Counted from the first letter of the stretch, positions 27,490 to 38,707 are shown. The stretch: DNA of 64,000 bases from Bryobacterales bacterium (GCA_003166865.1 PMUP01000088.1:75983-139982); one strand, 5' to 3'. The notes: generated by a model from the letters alone, not told the origin. Numbers and translations are program-made.

Positions 27490-29376
27490 GTGCAAGTCAG
27501 AGGCGCAGCAGCCGCGGCTCTACTGCTGTTTGGCATAATTTCCGGGCTCGAGACTCGTGGCCAGGCTCCCGTCGCGACTCAGAATACGCCCCAGCAGAAC
27601 GCGCCGGAGATGTCTTCGCACGACGCGCCTGCCACGTTCAGCACGAAAGTGAACCTGGTGATGGTTCCGGTGGTGGTTCGCGATGCGAAAGGGAAAGCGA
27701 TTGGGACGCTGCAGAAGGAAGACTTCCAGCTCTTCGACAAGGGCAAGCCGCAGGTGATCACGAGGTTCTCGGTGGAGAAGGCCGGCGAGGCGGTGATTCC
27801 GGCGGAGGTGGCCACCGACGATGTCGCGCTCCAGAACGCGGGTGCGCCTTCGGCCGTGGCCAGACCGGCGTCCGCGATCGCGCAGCGATTTGTCATCTAC
27901 TTATTCGATGACGTCCATCTGAAAACCCAGGATTTGATCCAAGCTCGCGACGCCGCCGATCGCCATTTGACTGAAACTCTGGATGCCACCACGCGCGCCG
28001 CCATCTTCACCACTTCGGGGCAGGGCAACCTGGATTTCACCGACGATCGCGTGAAATTGCACGAGGCGCTGATGAAGCTGATGTCGCGGCCCAACATGCT
28101 GGCGGCGGGATCGGAGTGCCCGGACCTCAGCTACTACATGGCCGATCTGATCGTGAACAAGAATGACGCGCAGGCATTGCAGGCGGCGGCCACGGAGGTG
28201 TTGCAAACCTGTGCACCGCCACAGACGCCAACTCCCCCGCCGCCATCGGGCAAAGGAGCAGCAGCCCAAGCGGCCGCACAAGCGGCCCAGCAACAGGCCC
28301 AGCAGGCTCTTCAAACCGCGCAGAGCGTTGCGCAGTCCACGGCTAGTCGCGTTCTCAACCTGGGTGAGCGCGACACGCGCCTGGTACTTACGGTATTGGA
28401 AGACGCGATCCGGCGGCTTCTCGCGGCTCCGGGTGATCGAAGCTTGGTCTTCGTCTCCTCCGGAGTTTTCCTCACTGACGATCTGCGCCAGGAAGAGACG
28501 GACATCATGGACCGCGCGATTCGCGCCAATGTCAGGATCAGCTCGCTGAACGGGCGAGGACTCTATACGGTCATTCCGGGGGGTGACGCGAGCACACCCA
28601 GTTCGGCCGGTGGTCCGCACGTCATGAACTTGAAAGCGCAATACGATCGCCAAAGCACGATCGCGGAAGAAGGAATCATGGCGGAATTGGCGGATGCGAC
28701 AGGCGGCCGCTACTTCCACGACAATAATGACTTGAAGGCTGGCTTCGGGGAGGTGGCGGCGGCTCCGGAGTTCGTTTATGTGCTGGGATTTTCGCCGCAG
28801 AACTTGAAGTTGGACGGGACCTATCACGCGCTCAAAGTTACGCTAATAACTTCGCACGGCCTGGATCTCCAAGCGCGGCGCGGATATTATGCGCCGAAGC
28901 ATCTGGCCGATCCCGAAGAGGACGCCAAGCGGGAAATCCAAGAGGCGTTGTTTTCGCGGGACGAAGTGCAGGATATCCCGGTCGAATTGCACATGCAATT
29001 CTTCAAGTCCAGCGATATCGCGGCCAAGATCGCCGTGCTGGCGCGCGTGAATCTGAAGAATCTTCACTTCCGCAAGGCGGACGGGCGCAACAACGACAAC
29101 CTGACGGTCCTTACGGGCGTATTCGACCGGAACGGAAACTACATCAGCGGCGTCGAAAAGATACTTGAGTTGCGTCTGCTGGATCCAACACTCGATAAGC
29201 TGCTGAATTCGGGAGTTACCGTGAGGACGAACTTCGATGTGGCGCCCGGGAAACTATGTGATCCGGCTGGTAGTGCGGGATTCGGAAGGACAGACCATGG
29301 CGGCGCGCAACGGCGTCGTCGAGATTCCCTGATGCAGTTTTTGCTGCTAAATTTCTTGGTGGAGGTGCGATCGTGA
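27490..29376 (+). CDS. secreted VWFA-related protein, tandem copy 3, frameshifted C-terminus
   Basis: 628 aa as read; GTG start with signal sequence. The layout is that of copy 1, with an expanded linker (TPTPPPPSGKGAAAQ then Gln/Ala-rich) after the second cysteine. Compared with copies 1 and 2, one A is added at 29251-29253 (GGGAAACTATG against GGGAGCTATG). After NFDVAPG the frame therefore leaves the family ending (SYVIRLVVRDSEGQN...) and reads into an unrelated tail ending at 29376, overlapping the next gene. The normal ending survives in the +1 frame and would stop near 29332. It is a real mutation or a sequencing error. Confidence 0.85.
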   Translation: MQVRGAAAAALLLFGIISGLETRGQAPVATQNTPQQNAPEMSSHDAPATFSTKVNLVMVPVVVRDAKGKAIGTLQKEDFQLFDKGKPQVITRFSVEKAGEAVIPAEVATDDVALQNAGAPSAVARPASAIAQRFVIYLFDDVHLKTQDLIQARDAADRHLTETLDATTRAAIFTTSGQGNLDFTDDRVKLHEALMKLMSRPNMLAAGSECPDLSYYMADLIVNKNDAQALQAAATEVLQTCAPPQTPTPPPPSGKGAAAQAAAQAAQQQAQQALQTAQSVAQSTASRVLNLGERDTRLVLTVLEDAIRRLLAAPGDRSLVFVSSGVFLTDDLRQEETDIMDRAIRANVRISSLNGRGLYTVIPGGDASTPSSAGGPHVMNLKAQYDRQSTIAEEGIMAELADATGGRYFHDNNDLKAGFGEVAAAPEFVYVLGFSPQNLKLDGTYHALKVTLITSHGLDLQARRGYYAPKHLADPEEDAKREIQEALFSRDEVQDIPVELHMQFFKSSDIAAKIAVLARVNLKNLHFRKADGRNNDNLTVLTGVFDRNGNYISGVEKILELRLLDPTLDKLLNSGVTVRTNFDVAPGKLCDPAGSAGFGRTDHGGAQRRRRDSLMQFLLLNFLVEVRS

Positions 29377-31649
29377 ATTCTAAGCGCATGATTGGTTTCG
29401 CCGCGCTGCTCGCGCTGGCGGCTGTTTATCCGGTGGCCCGCGCGCAAGCTCAGGCCGACTCGGGAGGCGTGATCCGCACCGAGACCAAACTGGTTCTCGT
29501 GGATACGGTGGTCACCGACAAGAAGGGGAGCTACGTCCGCGACCTCACCGCCAAGGAGTTCAAGGTTTGGGAAGACGGCAAGGAGCAGACCATCAAGAGC
29601 TTCTCGTCGGAATCCGATCCGGCCTCGGGCCCGAATCAAAAACATTACCTGGTGCTGTTGTTCGACAACTCGACGCTGGGCTTCGGCGATCAGGCCCGGG
29701 CCCGGCAGGCGGCGGCAAAATTCATCGAGTCCAACGGCGGGCCGAACCGGATGATGGCGATCGCCAATTTCGGGGGCGCTTTACAAATCGCTCAGAACTT
29801 CACCGACGATACCGAGCGGCTCAAGAACGTCGTGAACGGCGTCAAATTCTCGGCGGTGGCTCCCAACGCATCGGACGCGAACGCCCCGCAGCTCAGCACA
29901 GCCATGGCGAGCTTTGGAGCGCGCGACGTGCTGTATGCTTTGACGGATCTCGCCAAGGGACTCAGCTCGGTGCCCGGCCGCAAGACACTGATCCTGATTA
30001 CCGCAGGCTTTCCGCTCACCCCGGAGATTATGTCTGAAGCCACCGCTGTGATCAGCACTTGCAATAAGGCGAACGTCGCTATTTATCCGATCGACGTGCG
30101 TGGGCTTATGGCGGCGACGCCCGTGGCCAGCTTGCGTCCTCTCAATGCAGGCGCACGTTTCGTGACGGTCGCGTATCAGCCGGGTGGCATGGCTTTCTTC
30201 CTGCCGCAACACAGTGGTGGCGGCGGAGGCGGGACCGGTGGCAGTGGCGGGACTGGTGGCGCCGGCGGCGCTGGCGGCGCTGGCGGCGCTGGCGGCGGTG
30301 GAGGCGGCGGTCATTCGGGCGGGGGGACAGGTTCTCCCGGCCACGGAACAAGCGGAACAAACGGAGCGACCGGAACACGCGGGCCCGGAGCGACCAACCC
30401 TTTGAACCCTTGTGCGGGCAACTCGCCCATGGCGGGTGGAGGCACCTCGTCCATTTCGCCCGGCTCGAGTCCTGGCTGTCAATCCCGCCAGATGATTCCG
30501 CCATTGCCCGATGGCACCACCACGAATCAGAACATCATGTTCATGCTGGCGGGAGGCACGGGCGGCTTCGTCATCCACGAGACCAACGATTTGCTCGGCG
30601 GAATGGAGAAGATCGGCAAGGATCAAAATGAATATTACCTCCTCGGCTACACGCCTCCAGAATCGGAAGAGGGAAGCTGTCACAGCCTGAAGGTCAAGGT
30701 GGATCGGGGAGGTACGGAAGTACGCGCGCGGACCGGCTATTGCAACTCGAAGCCTGTGGATCTGCTGGCGGGTAACTCCACCGAGAAGAGTCTGGAGGCT
30801 CGCGCGGCGGCGTCGCAGGCGGGCGATGTCACCGGGTCGATGCAGCTCCCGTTTTTCTATATTTCGCCCAACGTGGCGCGGGTCAACGTGGCGATGGAGA
30901 TTGCCACCGGCGATCTGAAATTCGAAAAGGTGAAGGGCAAATTTCACGCCGCGATCAACGTTTTGGGCCTGGCCTATCTTCCGGACGGTTCGGTGGGGGC
31001 GCGCTTCAGCGATACCTTGAACCTGGATTTCGAGGACAAAAAGCAGGCGGAAGCGTTCAAAGAGAAACCGATGCACTACGAGAACCAGTTCGATGTGGCG
31101 TCGGGCAAGTACAACTTGAAAGTCGTGTATTCCTCCGGCGGCCAGAGCTTCGGAAAACTGGAAATGCCCCTGGTGGTGGATCCGTACGATGCGAAGCAAT
31201 TCAGCATGAGCGCCTTGGCGCTGAGCAAGGAGGTGCGCAAGGCATCCGATCTCGGAACAGGTTTGGACGCGCTGCTGCTGGCGGATCGCGTCCCGCTGAT
31301 CGCCGATGGCATGCAGTTGGTGCCCTACGGGTCCAATCATTTCAAGAAGACCGATTTGGCGGCTTTTTACATGGAGCTTTACGAGCCGCTGCTGGTGACT
31401 GGTGATCCAAAAACGCCGCCGGTCGTGGCGTTCCAGCTGCGCGTGTTGGACGGCAAGACGGGAGAGCAGAAGGAAGACACGGGACTGATCCGCGTGGGAC
31501 TACCTGCGCAAGCCGGCAGTCCAACGGTTCCGGTGGCGAGGAAAATACCCACCGAGTCTCTCAGTCCGGGTCCCTACAAGCTGGAGATCAAAGCAATGGA
31601 CGACGCGGGCAAGGAGTTCAAGCGCACCACCGACATTCAAATCGAATAG
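29373..31649 (+). CDS. secreted VWFA-related protein with Gly-rich segment, copy 4 (divergent)
   Basis: 758 aa, GTG start overlapping the previous frame by 4 bp, signal peptide MIGFAALLALAAVYPVARAQA. Same family but distant from copies 1-3: VLVDTVVTDKKGSYVRDLTAKEF, VWFA-like YLVLLFDNSTLGFG (DNST), then an ~65-residue Gly/Ser/Thr-rich stretch (about residues 275-345, coding 30210-30400) made of GGAGGAGG-type repeats inside the domain. The family block EYYLLGYTPPESEEGSCHSLKV follows, and a long C-terminal beta region not found in copies 1-3. It probably lies on the same transcript as copy 3. Confidence 0.9.
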   Translation: MNSKRMIGFAALLALAAVYPVARAQAQADSGGVIRTETKLVLVDTVVTDKKGSYVRDLTAKEFKVWEDGKEQTIKSFSSESDPASGPNQKHYLVLLFDNSTLGFGDQARARQAAAKFIESNGGPNRMMAIANFGGALQIAQNFTDDTERLKNVVNGVKFSAVAPNASDANAPQLSTAMASFGARDVLYALTDLAKGLSSVPGRKTLILITAGFPLTPEIMSEATAVISTCNKANVAIYPIDVRGLMAATPVASLRPLNAGARFVTVAYQPGGMAFFLPQHSGGGGGGTGGSGGTGGAGGAGGAGGAGGGGGGGHSGGGTGSPGHGTSGTNGATGTRGPGATNPLNPCAGNSPMAGGGTSSISPGSSPGCQSRQMIPPLPDGTTTNQNIMFMLAGGTGGFVIHETNDLLGGMEKIGKDQNEYYLLGYTPPESEEGSCHSLKVKVDRGGTEVRARTGYCNSKPVDLLAGNSTEKSLEARAAASQAGDVTGSMQLPFFYISPNVARVNVAMEIATGDLKFEKVKGKFHAAINVLGLAYLPDGSVGARFSDTLNLDFEDKKQAEAFKEKPMHYENQFDVASGKYNLKVVYSSGGQSFGKLEMPLVVDPYDAKQFSMSALALSKEVRKASDLGTGLDALLLADRVPLIADGMQLVPYGSNHFKKTDLAAFYMELYEPLLVTGDPKTPPVVAFQLRVLDGKTGEQKEDTGLIRVGLPAQAGSPTVPVARKIPTESLSPGPYKLEIKAMDDAGKEFKRTTDIQIE
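30210..30400 (+). repeat. GGCGGCGCT-type triplet repeats coding for poly-Gly/Ala
   Basis: Short tandem units of GGCGCTGGC and GGCGGT within the fourth VWFA gene, translated as Gly-Gly-Ala-Gly repeats. Such units are prone to slippage, so the length may vary between strains. Confidence 0.7.
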
Positions 31650-31653
31650 GCTG

Positions 31654-31905
31654 CTACGCGCGCACCAGCAACGACCGGATGAGCCCCAGATCGTTCAAGA
31701 TGCGGCGGCTTTTGTGGGTGTGCGCCTCGAGCTGCGATATCTTGAACAGCGCCAGCCGAAGGGCCTCCGTACGCCGCTCGTCGCTCACATCATTCAGCAT
31801 GGCTTGGAGTTCGCTCTGAGCTTCGGCAATGACGCTTTCGAGCACCACCATAAACTCCTGAGCGCTCTCGATGGTCTCAAACGGCTGCGCGGCTTGGTCG
31901 GCCAT
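31654..31905 (-). CDS. small helical hypothetical protein
   Basis: 83 aa, acidic, predicted nearly all alpha-helical (EFMVVLESVIAEAQSELQAM, ALFKISQLEAHTHKSRRILNDL). No family was recognised. It ends 4 bp from the VWFA stop (convergent) and lies 45 bp downstream of the PII gene on the same strand, so it may be the tail of the amtB-glnB operon. The coding nature is supported by position and codon use only. Confidence 0.6.
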   Translation of the reverse strand: MADQAAQPFETIESAQEFMVVLESVIAEAQSELQAMLNDVSDERRTEALRLALFKISQLEAHTHKSRRILNDLGLIRSLLVRA

Positions 31906-31950
31906 GACTCCATTAACGCATAGGCATGAGCACTGCTATTGGCGAACGAA

Positions 31951-34022
<2,072 letters not shown>

Positions 34023-34360
34023 AGTTCACTCTCCTGTTTGAGCTCATTTACAGCGATTACCAAAATGCGAAAATCCCGTCGCGCCAACTCGGGCGCGTCT
34101 GTTGTCCTTCTTGAGATCGGACGGCGCGGCTCGACCTGGAGCTAGTTTTACTTAATAACTGACCTTACGCTCTCTGAGGGCTCTCGTCCAATCGAAATAT
34201 CTTATGTGGATCGATAGAATAAACTTAGCGCCAGGGCTTGGTACCAGGGGGCTGCAGCCACGGCTAGAATTTGACCCGCGGGCGTATCGTCTTGAGCCAA
34301 CTGAACTAATAGATAATTTGGATTGAGCTCATAACGTGCTTTCCGAGCAGAGTCTGCTAC
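34023..34360. other. 338-bp intergenic region between divergent amtB and glnD
   Basis: No gene is visible. AT-richer than its surroundings, it holds TAGAAT words at 34215-34220 and 34265-34270 that could be -10 boxes for glnD. No GG-N10-GC sigma-54 site was found on either strand for amtB by eye. It probably contains the promoters of both units. Confidence 0.5.
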
Positions 34361-36883
34361 GTGATACTGAAGCTGATGGATCGCATTGCGGACCCTGGCG
34401 CGCCAAGCGCCGTGCCCAGTTTCGAGCGGCTGCAGACGAGCGCCGCGTGGCGTGAAATCGAGCGGGAGTTTTTCAGGACCGGAAACGCCGCTTCCGTCCA
34501 GACCGGCTTGAGCGACAGCATTGATGCGATCGCCGTTGAAACCTACCGCGCCTCCATTGAGCCGGTGCTTCCGCAGGGAGCGGTGATGCTGGCCGCGGGT
34601 GGATATGGACGCCGCGAATCGTTTCCGTACGCCGCGGTCGACATTTTGGTGCTGCTGGAAGGCGAGTCGCCTTGGATTTCTCTTCGCGAGCCTCTTGCGG
34701 AATGCGTGCGATTGTTGTGGGATGCCGGGCTGCGGCTGAATCACACGGTTCGCACTCTGCCGGAGTGCCTGGAATTTCGCGAGCAGAACATCGATTTCAC
34801 AATCAACCTTTTGGATCTACGCTTTCTGGCCGGCGACGCCGCGCTGCATGCGCGATTTGCCGGTAAGTGGCCGGCGTTCCTGGAAAAGCACGGGGCCAAG
34901 TTGAGCCAGCACCTGATTCAACTCACACGCGTCCGCCACGCCAGGTATCAGAACACTCTGCACCACCGCGAGCCGGACATCAAGGAGTGTCCTGGGGGGT
35001 TGCGCGATCTCCATTTGGTTGGATCGCTGTCGCATCTGGGGCCGGAACGCGCGCAGCCCGACAGCCTCCAGCTCGCGGACGCGGGCGCTTTTCTTTCCTC
35101 CGTCCGTTGCTTCCTGCACTATCAGGCTGCGAGCGATCGGAACCTGCTGGATGTCGAATCGCAGGAGAAGCTTCTGGCGCAGGCGTTCACGCGCGCCACC
35201 TCAACCACGGAATGGATGCGCGAATACTTTCAGCGGAGCTGGGTGGTTTTCAACGCGGCGCGCCGCGCACTGGATTCGTTCGAAAAGACGCAAGGCTCGC
35301 TGGCGGGAAATTTGCGCGATTGGCGGTCGCGGTTGTCGAACAGCGAATTCACGGTTTCGCGCGAGCACGTGCTGCTGCGCAGTCCCGCGCAAGTCGACAG
35401 CGATCCGGCGGTGGTGCTCCGCCTGCTCGAGTTCATCGGACGGCACGGGATCCGGCCCGCTCCGGATACCGAGCGGCGGTTGGAAACGGCGCGGAGCGTG
35501 TTCGCCGCCTATTGCGGCCAGCCGCGCCCCATGTGGGGGACCATCGAAAGCATTCTTTCTCTGCCGCACGCCGCTCTGGCGATTCGCGCCCTGCAATATA
35601 CGGGATTGTTGACGGCGCTGTTTCCCGAAATGGCGTCGATTGCCGATCTAGTGCAACCGGCATCCGAGGGTCGTTACACCGCCGACGAGAAAACCCTGAT
35701 GGCGTTGGAGCGCGCCACCGAGTTGCGCTCCACGGCGGACCCGGGCAGGCAAAGATTCTCGCAGCTTTCTTCCGAGCTTGAGAATCGAGCTGTGCTGGCG
35801 TTCGCGCTGTTGTTCCACAGTACCGGCCAGGGCTCGGCCAGCGGCTCGCCGGTGGAGTCCTCCATCGCTGGGGCCCGCCAGGCCATGGAACGCATCCGCG
35901 TACCGGCCGAGGAACAGCGCGACATCGACTTCCTGATTGAGCACCAACTGGATCTTGCGGAGGTGATGAGCGGCCGCGACGTCGATGATCCCGCCACGGC
36001 CCGCCAGCTCGCCGAGCGCGTTGGAACCATCGAGCGGCTGAAGCTGCTCACGATTCTGACCTATTCCGGCCTCGCGGCCATGAGCTTGGACGCCATGACT
36101 CCCTGGCGGCTGGAGCGTCTGTGGCGGGTTTACGAAGTCACGCGGCACGAACTCACGCGCGAGCTTGAAACCGATCGTATTCAGGAGGTGCCCGGCAGTG
36201 TACCCGGCCGTCCCGCTTTCCTCAAGGGTTTCCCGGTGCGCTACCTGCGCGCGCATTTGGCCAGCGATATCGAGGGGCACCTGCGTCTCTACGAGGAGAG
36301 CCGCCCCACCGGCGTGGCCGTGCAACTGGATCACATCGAAGGCGCCTACCGGCTGACGGTGATCGCGCGCGACATGCCGGCGCTCTTTGCTTCGTTCGCG
36401 GGGGCGATTTCGAGCTTCGGTCTGGACATTCTAAAAGCCGAGGCGTTTTCCAACGCGCGCGGCATCATCCTGGATACGTTCGTGTTCGCCGACCCGCAGC
36501 GGACGCTGGAGCTCAATCCGCCCGAATCCGAGCGGCTGCTGGATTTGATCCGCCGCGTGGCGCTGGGCAAGACCGATGGTCAACGGCTGTTGCGCGATCG
36601 GGCGCAGCCGGATCCGAAAAAGCGCGGCGCGCCTCCGCTGGTGCATTTTGATTCCGACGCCTGCGAGACTGCGACGCTGGTGGAGATCGTGGCGGAAGAC
36701 CGGCCGGGATTGCTCTACAACCTGGCGACCGTGTTCTCGTCCACCGCCTGCAACATCGATGTGGTGTTGATTGACACCAAGGGCCATCGCGCCATTGACG
36801 TGTTCTATGTGGCCCATGACGGACAGAAGTTGTCGCCCGAGCTGCAAGCGTCGCTCAAGGAAAAACTGCTGGCGGTCTGTTAG
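34361..36883 (+). CDS. glnD: GlnD-like PII uridylyltransferase homologue with degenerate active sites
   Basis: 840 aa, GTG at 34361 (ATG at 34376 also possible). GlnD architecture: nucleotidyltransferase, helical GlnD linker, HD domain, two ACT domains. In the NT motif GGYGRRESFPYAAVDILVLL (from residue 80), the first catalytic Asp of the usual SDxD is Ala92, while Asp94 remains. In the HD domain the usual LLHDIGK reads LFHSTGQ (Asp to Ser487) and the DEHTL His reads DEKTL (Lys445). Both ACT domains look intact (LTVIARDMPALFASFAGAI; LVEIVAEDRPGLLYNLATVF). It is therefore probably a binding or regulatory protein rather than an active enzyme, or a strongly altered one. It lies divergently next to amtB-glnK. 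Confidence 0.9.
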   Translation: MILKLMDRIADPGAPSAVPSFERLQTSAAWREIEREFFRTGNAASVQTGLSDSIDAIAVETYRASIEPVLPQGAVMLAAGGYGRRESFPYAAVDILVLLEGESPWISLREPLAECVRLLWDAGLRLNHTVRTLPECLEFREQNIDFTINLLDLRFLAGDAALHARFAGKWPAFLEKHGAKLSQHLIQLTRVRHARYQNTLHHREPDIKECPGGLRDLHLVGSLSHLGPERAQPDSLQLADAGAFLSSVRCFLHYQAASDRNLLDVESQEKLLAQAFTRATSTTEWMREYFQRSWVVFNAARRALDSFEKTQGSLAGNLRDWRSRLSNSEFTVSREHVLLRSPAQVDSDPAVVLRLLEFIGRHGIRPAPDTERRLETARSVFAAYCGQPRPMWGTIESILSLPHAALAIRALQYTGLLTALFPEMASIADLVQPASEGRYTADEKTLMALERATELRSTADPGRQRFSQLSSELENRAVLAFALLFHSTGQGSASGSPVESSIAGARQAMERIRVPAEEQRDIDFLIEHQLDLAEVMSGRDVDDPATARQLAERVGTIERLKLLTILTYSGLAAMSLDAMTPWRLERLWRVYEVTRHELTRELETDRIQEVPGSVPGRPAFLKGFPVRYLRAHLASDIEGHLRLYEESRPTGVAVQLDHIEGAYRLTVIARDMPALFASFAGAISSFGLDILKAEAFSNARGIILDTFVFADPQRTLELNPPESERLLDLIRRVALGKTDGQRLLRDRAQPDPKKRGAPPLVHFDSDACETATLVEIVAEDRPGLLYNLATVFSSTACNIDVVLIDTKGHRAIDVFYVAHDGQKLSPELQASLKEKLLAVC

Positions 36884-37323
36884 TGGGGCGGGCGCCCTCG
36901 TCCGCGCCGGACCCCCGGTCCGGCCTCTGGGTCCGGCTCTGCGATCACGAGAGACAGAAGCCGACGTGGGCGTCGGCTGCGGTCACTGCGCCTAGCAGCC
37001 GGGGGGACCGCCCCACATAGCGGCTGCTCCCAGAACGGAAGCGGCCAAGTGAACTGGCCAGCCTCCAACATGCGCTCGTAGCCGCCCCAGGCGGAGTTGA
37101 CGAGAATGTCGAGGCTGCCCACGCCGGCCGGGAGTTGCTCGAATGCACCCCGGGTTTGCGAATCATCCAAGTGATCGCAGGTAATTCTGTGGATGGCGGG
37201 CAGGAGATCCGCGGAGGCGATGCTTCGCCCCGTGGCAAACACCTGGAAACCGGCCTCGGCAAGTGCGATGGCGACGCCGCGGCCCACACCTCTGCTTGCT
37301 CCGGTGACCATGGCGGCGGGCAT
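36880..37323 (-). pseudogene. truncated short-chain dehydrogenase/reductase (SDR)
   Basis: The first ~102 residues are a clear SDR N-terminus: VTGASRGVGRGVAIALAEAG (TGxxxGxG cofactor motif) and DILVNSAWGGYE (NNAG-like). From 37017 down, the frame enters the hairpin repeat and reads low-complexity Arg/Pro sequence to a stop at 36880. The catalytic Ser/Tyr/Lys part (about 170 residues in a full SDR) is absent, so the product cannot be active. It is a remnant cut off at the repeat. Confidence 0.85.
36883..37016. repeat. GC-rich hairpin repeat element, copy A (REP/MITE-like)
   Basis: About 134 bp bounded by GTGGGGCGG at 36883 and its inverted copy CCGCCCCAC at 37008-37016. Inside are perfect hairpins, for example AGCCGAC/GTCGGCT and GCCGGACC/GGTCCGGC. 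The first 30 bp recur at 40666. It begins on the last base of the glnD stop and ends within the SDR remnant. No transposase gene is inside. It may act as a two-way terminator. Confidence 0.7.
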
Positions 37324-37354
37324 TTGTTCAGTTTATTTCATGCTTTGCAGTAAA

Positions 37355-37678
37355 ATGCGACACTGGGAGCAAGTGCTCGTTCTGGCCCTCTTAAGCATGC
37401 TGCTGATGGCGCAGCAAAAACCCAAGTTCGAAATCCGCGAAATCAAAGCCACGGGCTGCGTCCGCCGCGCCGCGGAGAGCCAGTGCTTGTTGCTAGAAAC
37501 GCTCGACGGCGCCGCTACCTACACATTTATTGTCGCGCCCAAGCCGGAACTCAACGCCGTGATCACCATTCAAGGCAAATCGCACCAAGGACGCAGCGCC
37601 TGCAAACAGGGCATCCCGATTGATATTACGGATTGGGAACCGACGGGCGACAGGTGCGTAGAGCCGAAATCGAAATAA
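37355..37678 (+). CDS. small secreted hypothetical protein
   Basis: 107 aa with a signal peptide (QVLVLALLSMLLMAQ). The mature part contains four cysteines (KATGCVRR, ESQCLLLE, RSACKQG, GDRCVEP) that could form two disulfides, suggesting a small beta-rich periplasmic or extracellular protein. The Met at 37355 is chosen because upstream in-frame residues belong to the opposite-strand SDR. A TAAAAT at 37351-37356 overlaps the start, so it cannot be the -10. No family was recognised. Confidence 0.7.
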   Translation: MRHWEQVLVLALLSMLLMAQQKPKFEIREIKATGCVRRAAESQCLLLETLDGAATYTFIVAPKPELNAVITIQGKSHQGRSACKQGIPIDITDWEPTGDRCVEPKSK

Positions 37679-37705
37679 TCAAACCGGCTTGCTAACGCGC
37701 GCGGC

Positions 37706-38707
37706 TCAGAGCAGCCGGAAGTTCACTTCGATTTGCGCCTGCACCGCGACGGGTTTCCCGTCTTTCTTGCCCGGGCTGAACTTCCACTTTTCGACAGCTT
37801 CGATGGCTTTTTGGTCCAGGCCCAGGCCGAGCGGGCGAATGACCCTGATGTTGCGCGGAAGACCCTTCTCATCCACCTCGACGTAAAGCAGAACCGTGCC
37901 CTGGAATTTGGCCTTGCGCGCTTCCTCGGAATATTCCGGCTCCACCTTGAATAGAAGCTGGGGAGAAGACACGCCGCCACCGATCTTGTAGACGCCGCCG
38001 CCCATGCCGCCGCCAGAACCCGGACCAAATCCAGGTCCCGAGCCCGGCCCGATACCGCCGCCGCGTCCGCTGCCCATGCCGCCGCCCGACCCAAAGCCAT
38101 TGGAAGCCAGGCCGGATTTTGCGAGCGGATCGCCCAACTGGTCCAAATTCACTTTGGGAATATTGGCGTCGGCTGGGATGATCAGAGTCGGATCCATAAC
38201 CAGCTTCGGATCCGGGTCATGGCTGATCATGGGAGGCACGAACTGCTTGTTTGCAAGCTTCGGGAGTTTGCCCTTGCTGACCGGCGTGGGGGAGCGATCA
38301 CCGCCGCCGCCGCCGCCTTGCATTTTGTCCGGCTTGACGGTCGCCTTATACGGCGCGAGATCGGGGGCGATCAGATCGATCTGCTGCTTCACCGCTTGTT
38401 GGACCGCTTTGTTGGTCCCCAGCAAAAACAGCAGCGCGATGACGCACACGTGAATCGCGAACGAGGTCATGCCGGCCCGCTTGCCCTGGCCCCCGTAGGA
38501 ACCCCAAATTTCCTTGACTGCCACCGGGTGTGACGTCAGCTCCAAGGGAGGAAGCTTAGGAGGGTGAATCAGTTCCTTGATATTTCGGGCCAGAGAGCGA
38601 AAAAAAGGTTCGTCGACGTCCGAGGCCAACAACAGGTTCAGTTCCTCGTCCTTCTTGACTGGAGGAGTTCCGCCCGGATACGCCATCGGATCATTGTGAG
38701 CAGACAT
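37706..38707 (-). CDS. energy transducer TonB family protein
   Basis: 333 aa. A cytoplasmic N-terminal region of about 80 residues precedes one membrane helix (FAIHVCVIALLFLLG). A periplasmic linker rich in Gly and Pro follows (GSGGGMGSGRGGGIGPGSG), then a C-terminal TonB-like domain with the conserved EPEYSEEARKAKFQGTVLLY and ending AIEAVEKWKFSPGKKDGKPV. TonB proteins couple the proton-motive force, via ExbBD, to outer-membrane transport; no exbBD is adjacent. The long N-terminus resembles the acidobacterial/myxobacterial TonB variants. Confidence 0.88.
   Translation of the reverse strand: MSAHNDPMAYPGGTPPVKKDEELNLLLASDVDEPFFRSLARNIKELIHPPKLPPLELTSHPVAVKEIWGSYGGQGKRAGMTSFAIHVCVIALLFLLGTNKAVQQAVKQQIDLIAPDLAPYKATVKPDKMQGGGGGGDRSPTPVSKGKLPKLANKQFVPPMISHDPDPKLVMDPTLIIPADANIPKVNLDQLGDPLAKSGLASNGFGSGGGMGSGRGGGIGPGSGPGFGPGSGGGMGGGVYKIGGGVSSPQLLFKVEPEYSEEARKAKFQGTVLLYVEVDEKGLPRNIRVIRPLGLGLDQKAIEAVEKWKFSPGKKDGKPVAVQAQIEVNFRLL

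Noticed and set aside
37193-37354. Longer start of the small secreted protein
   Set aside because: It overlaps the SDR remnant on the opposite strand and precedes the signal peptide; the Met at 37355 fits better.
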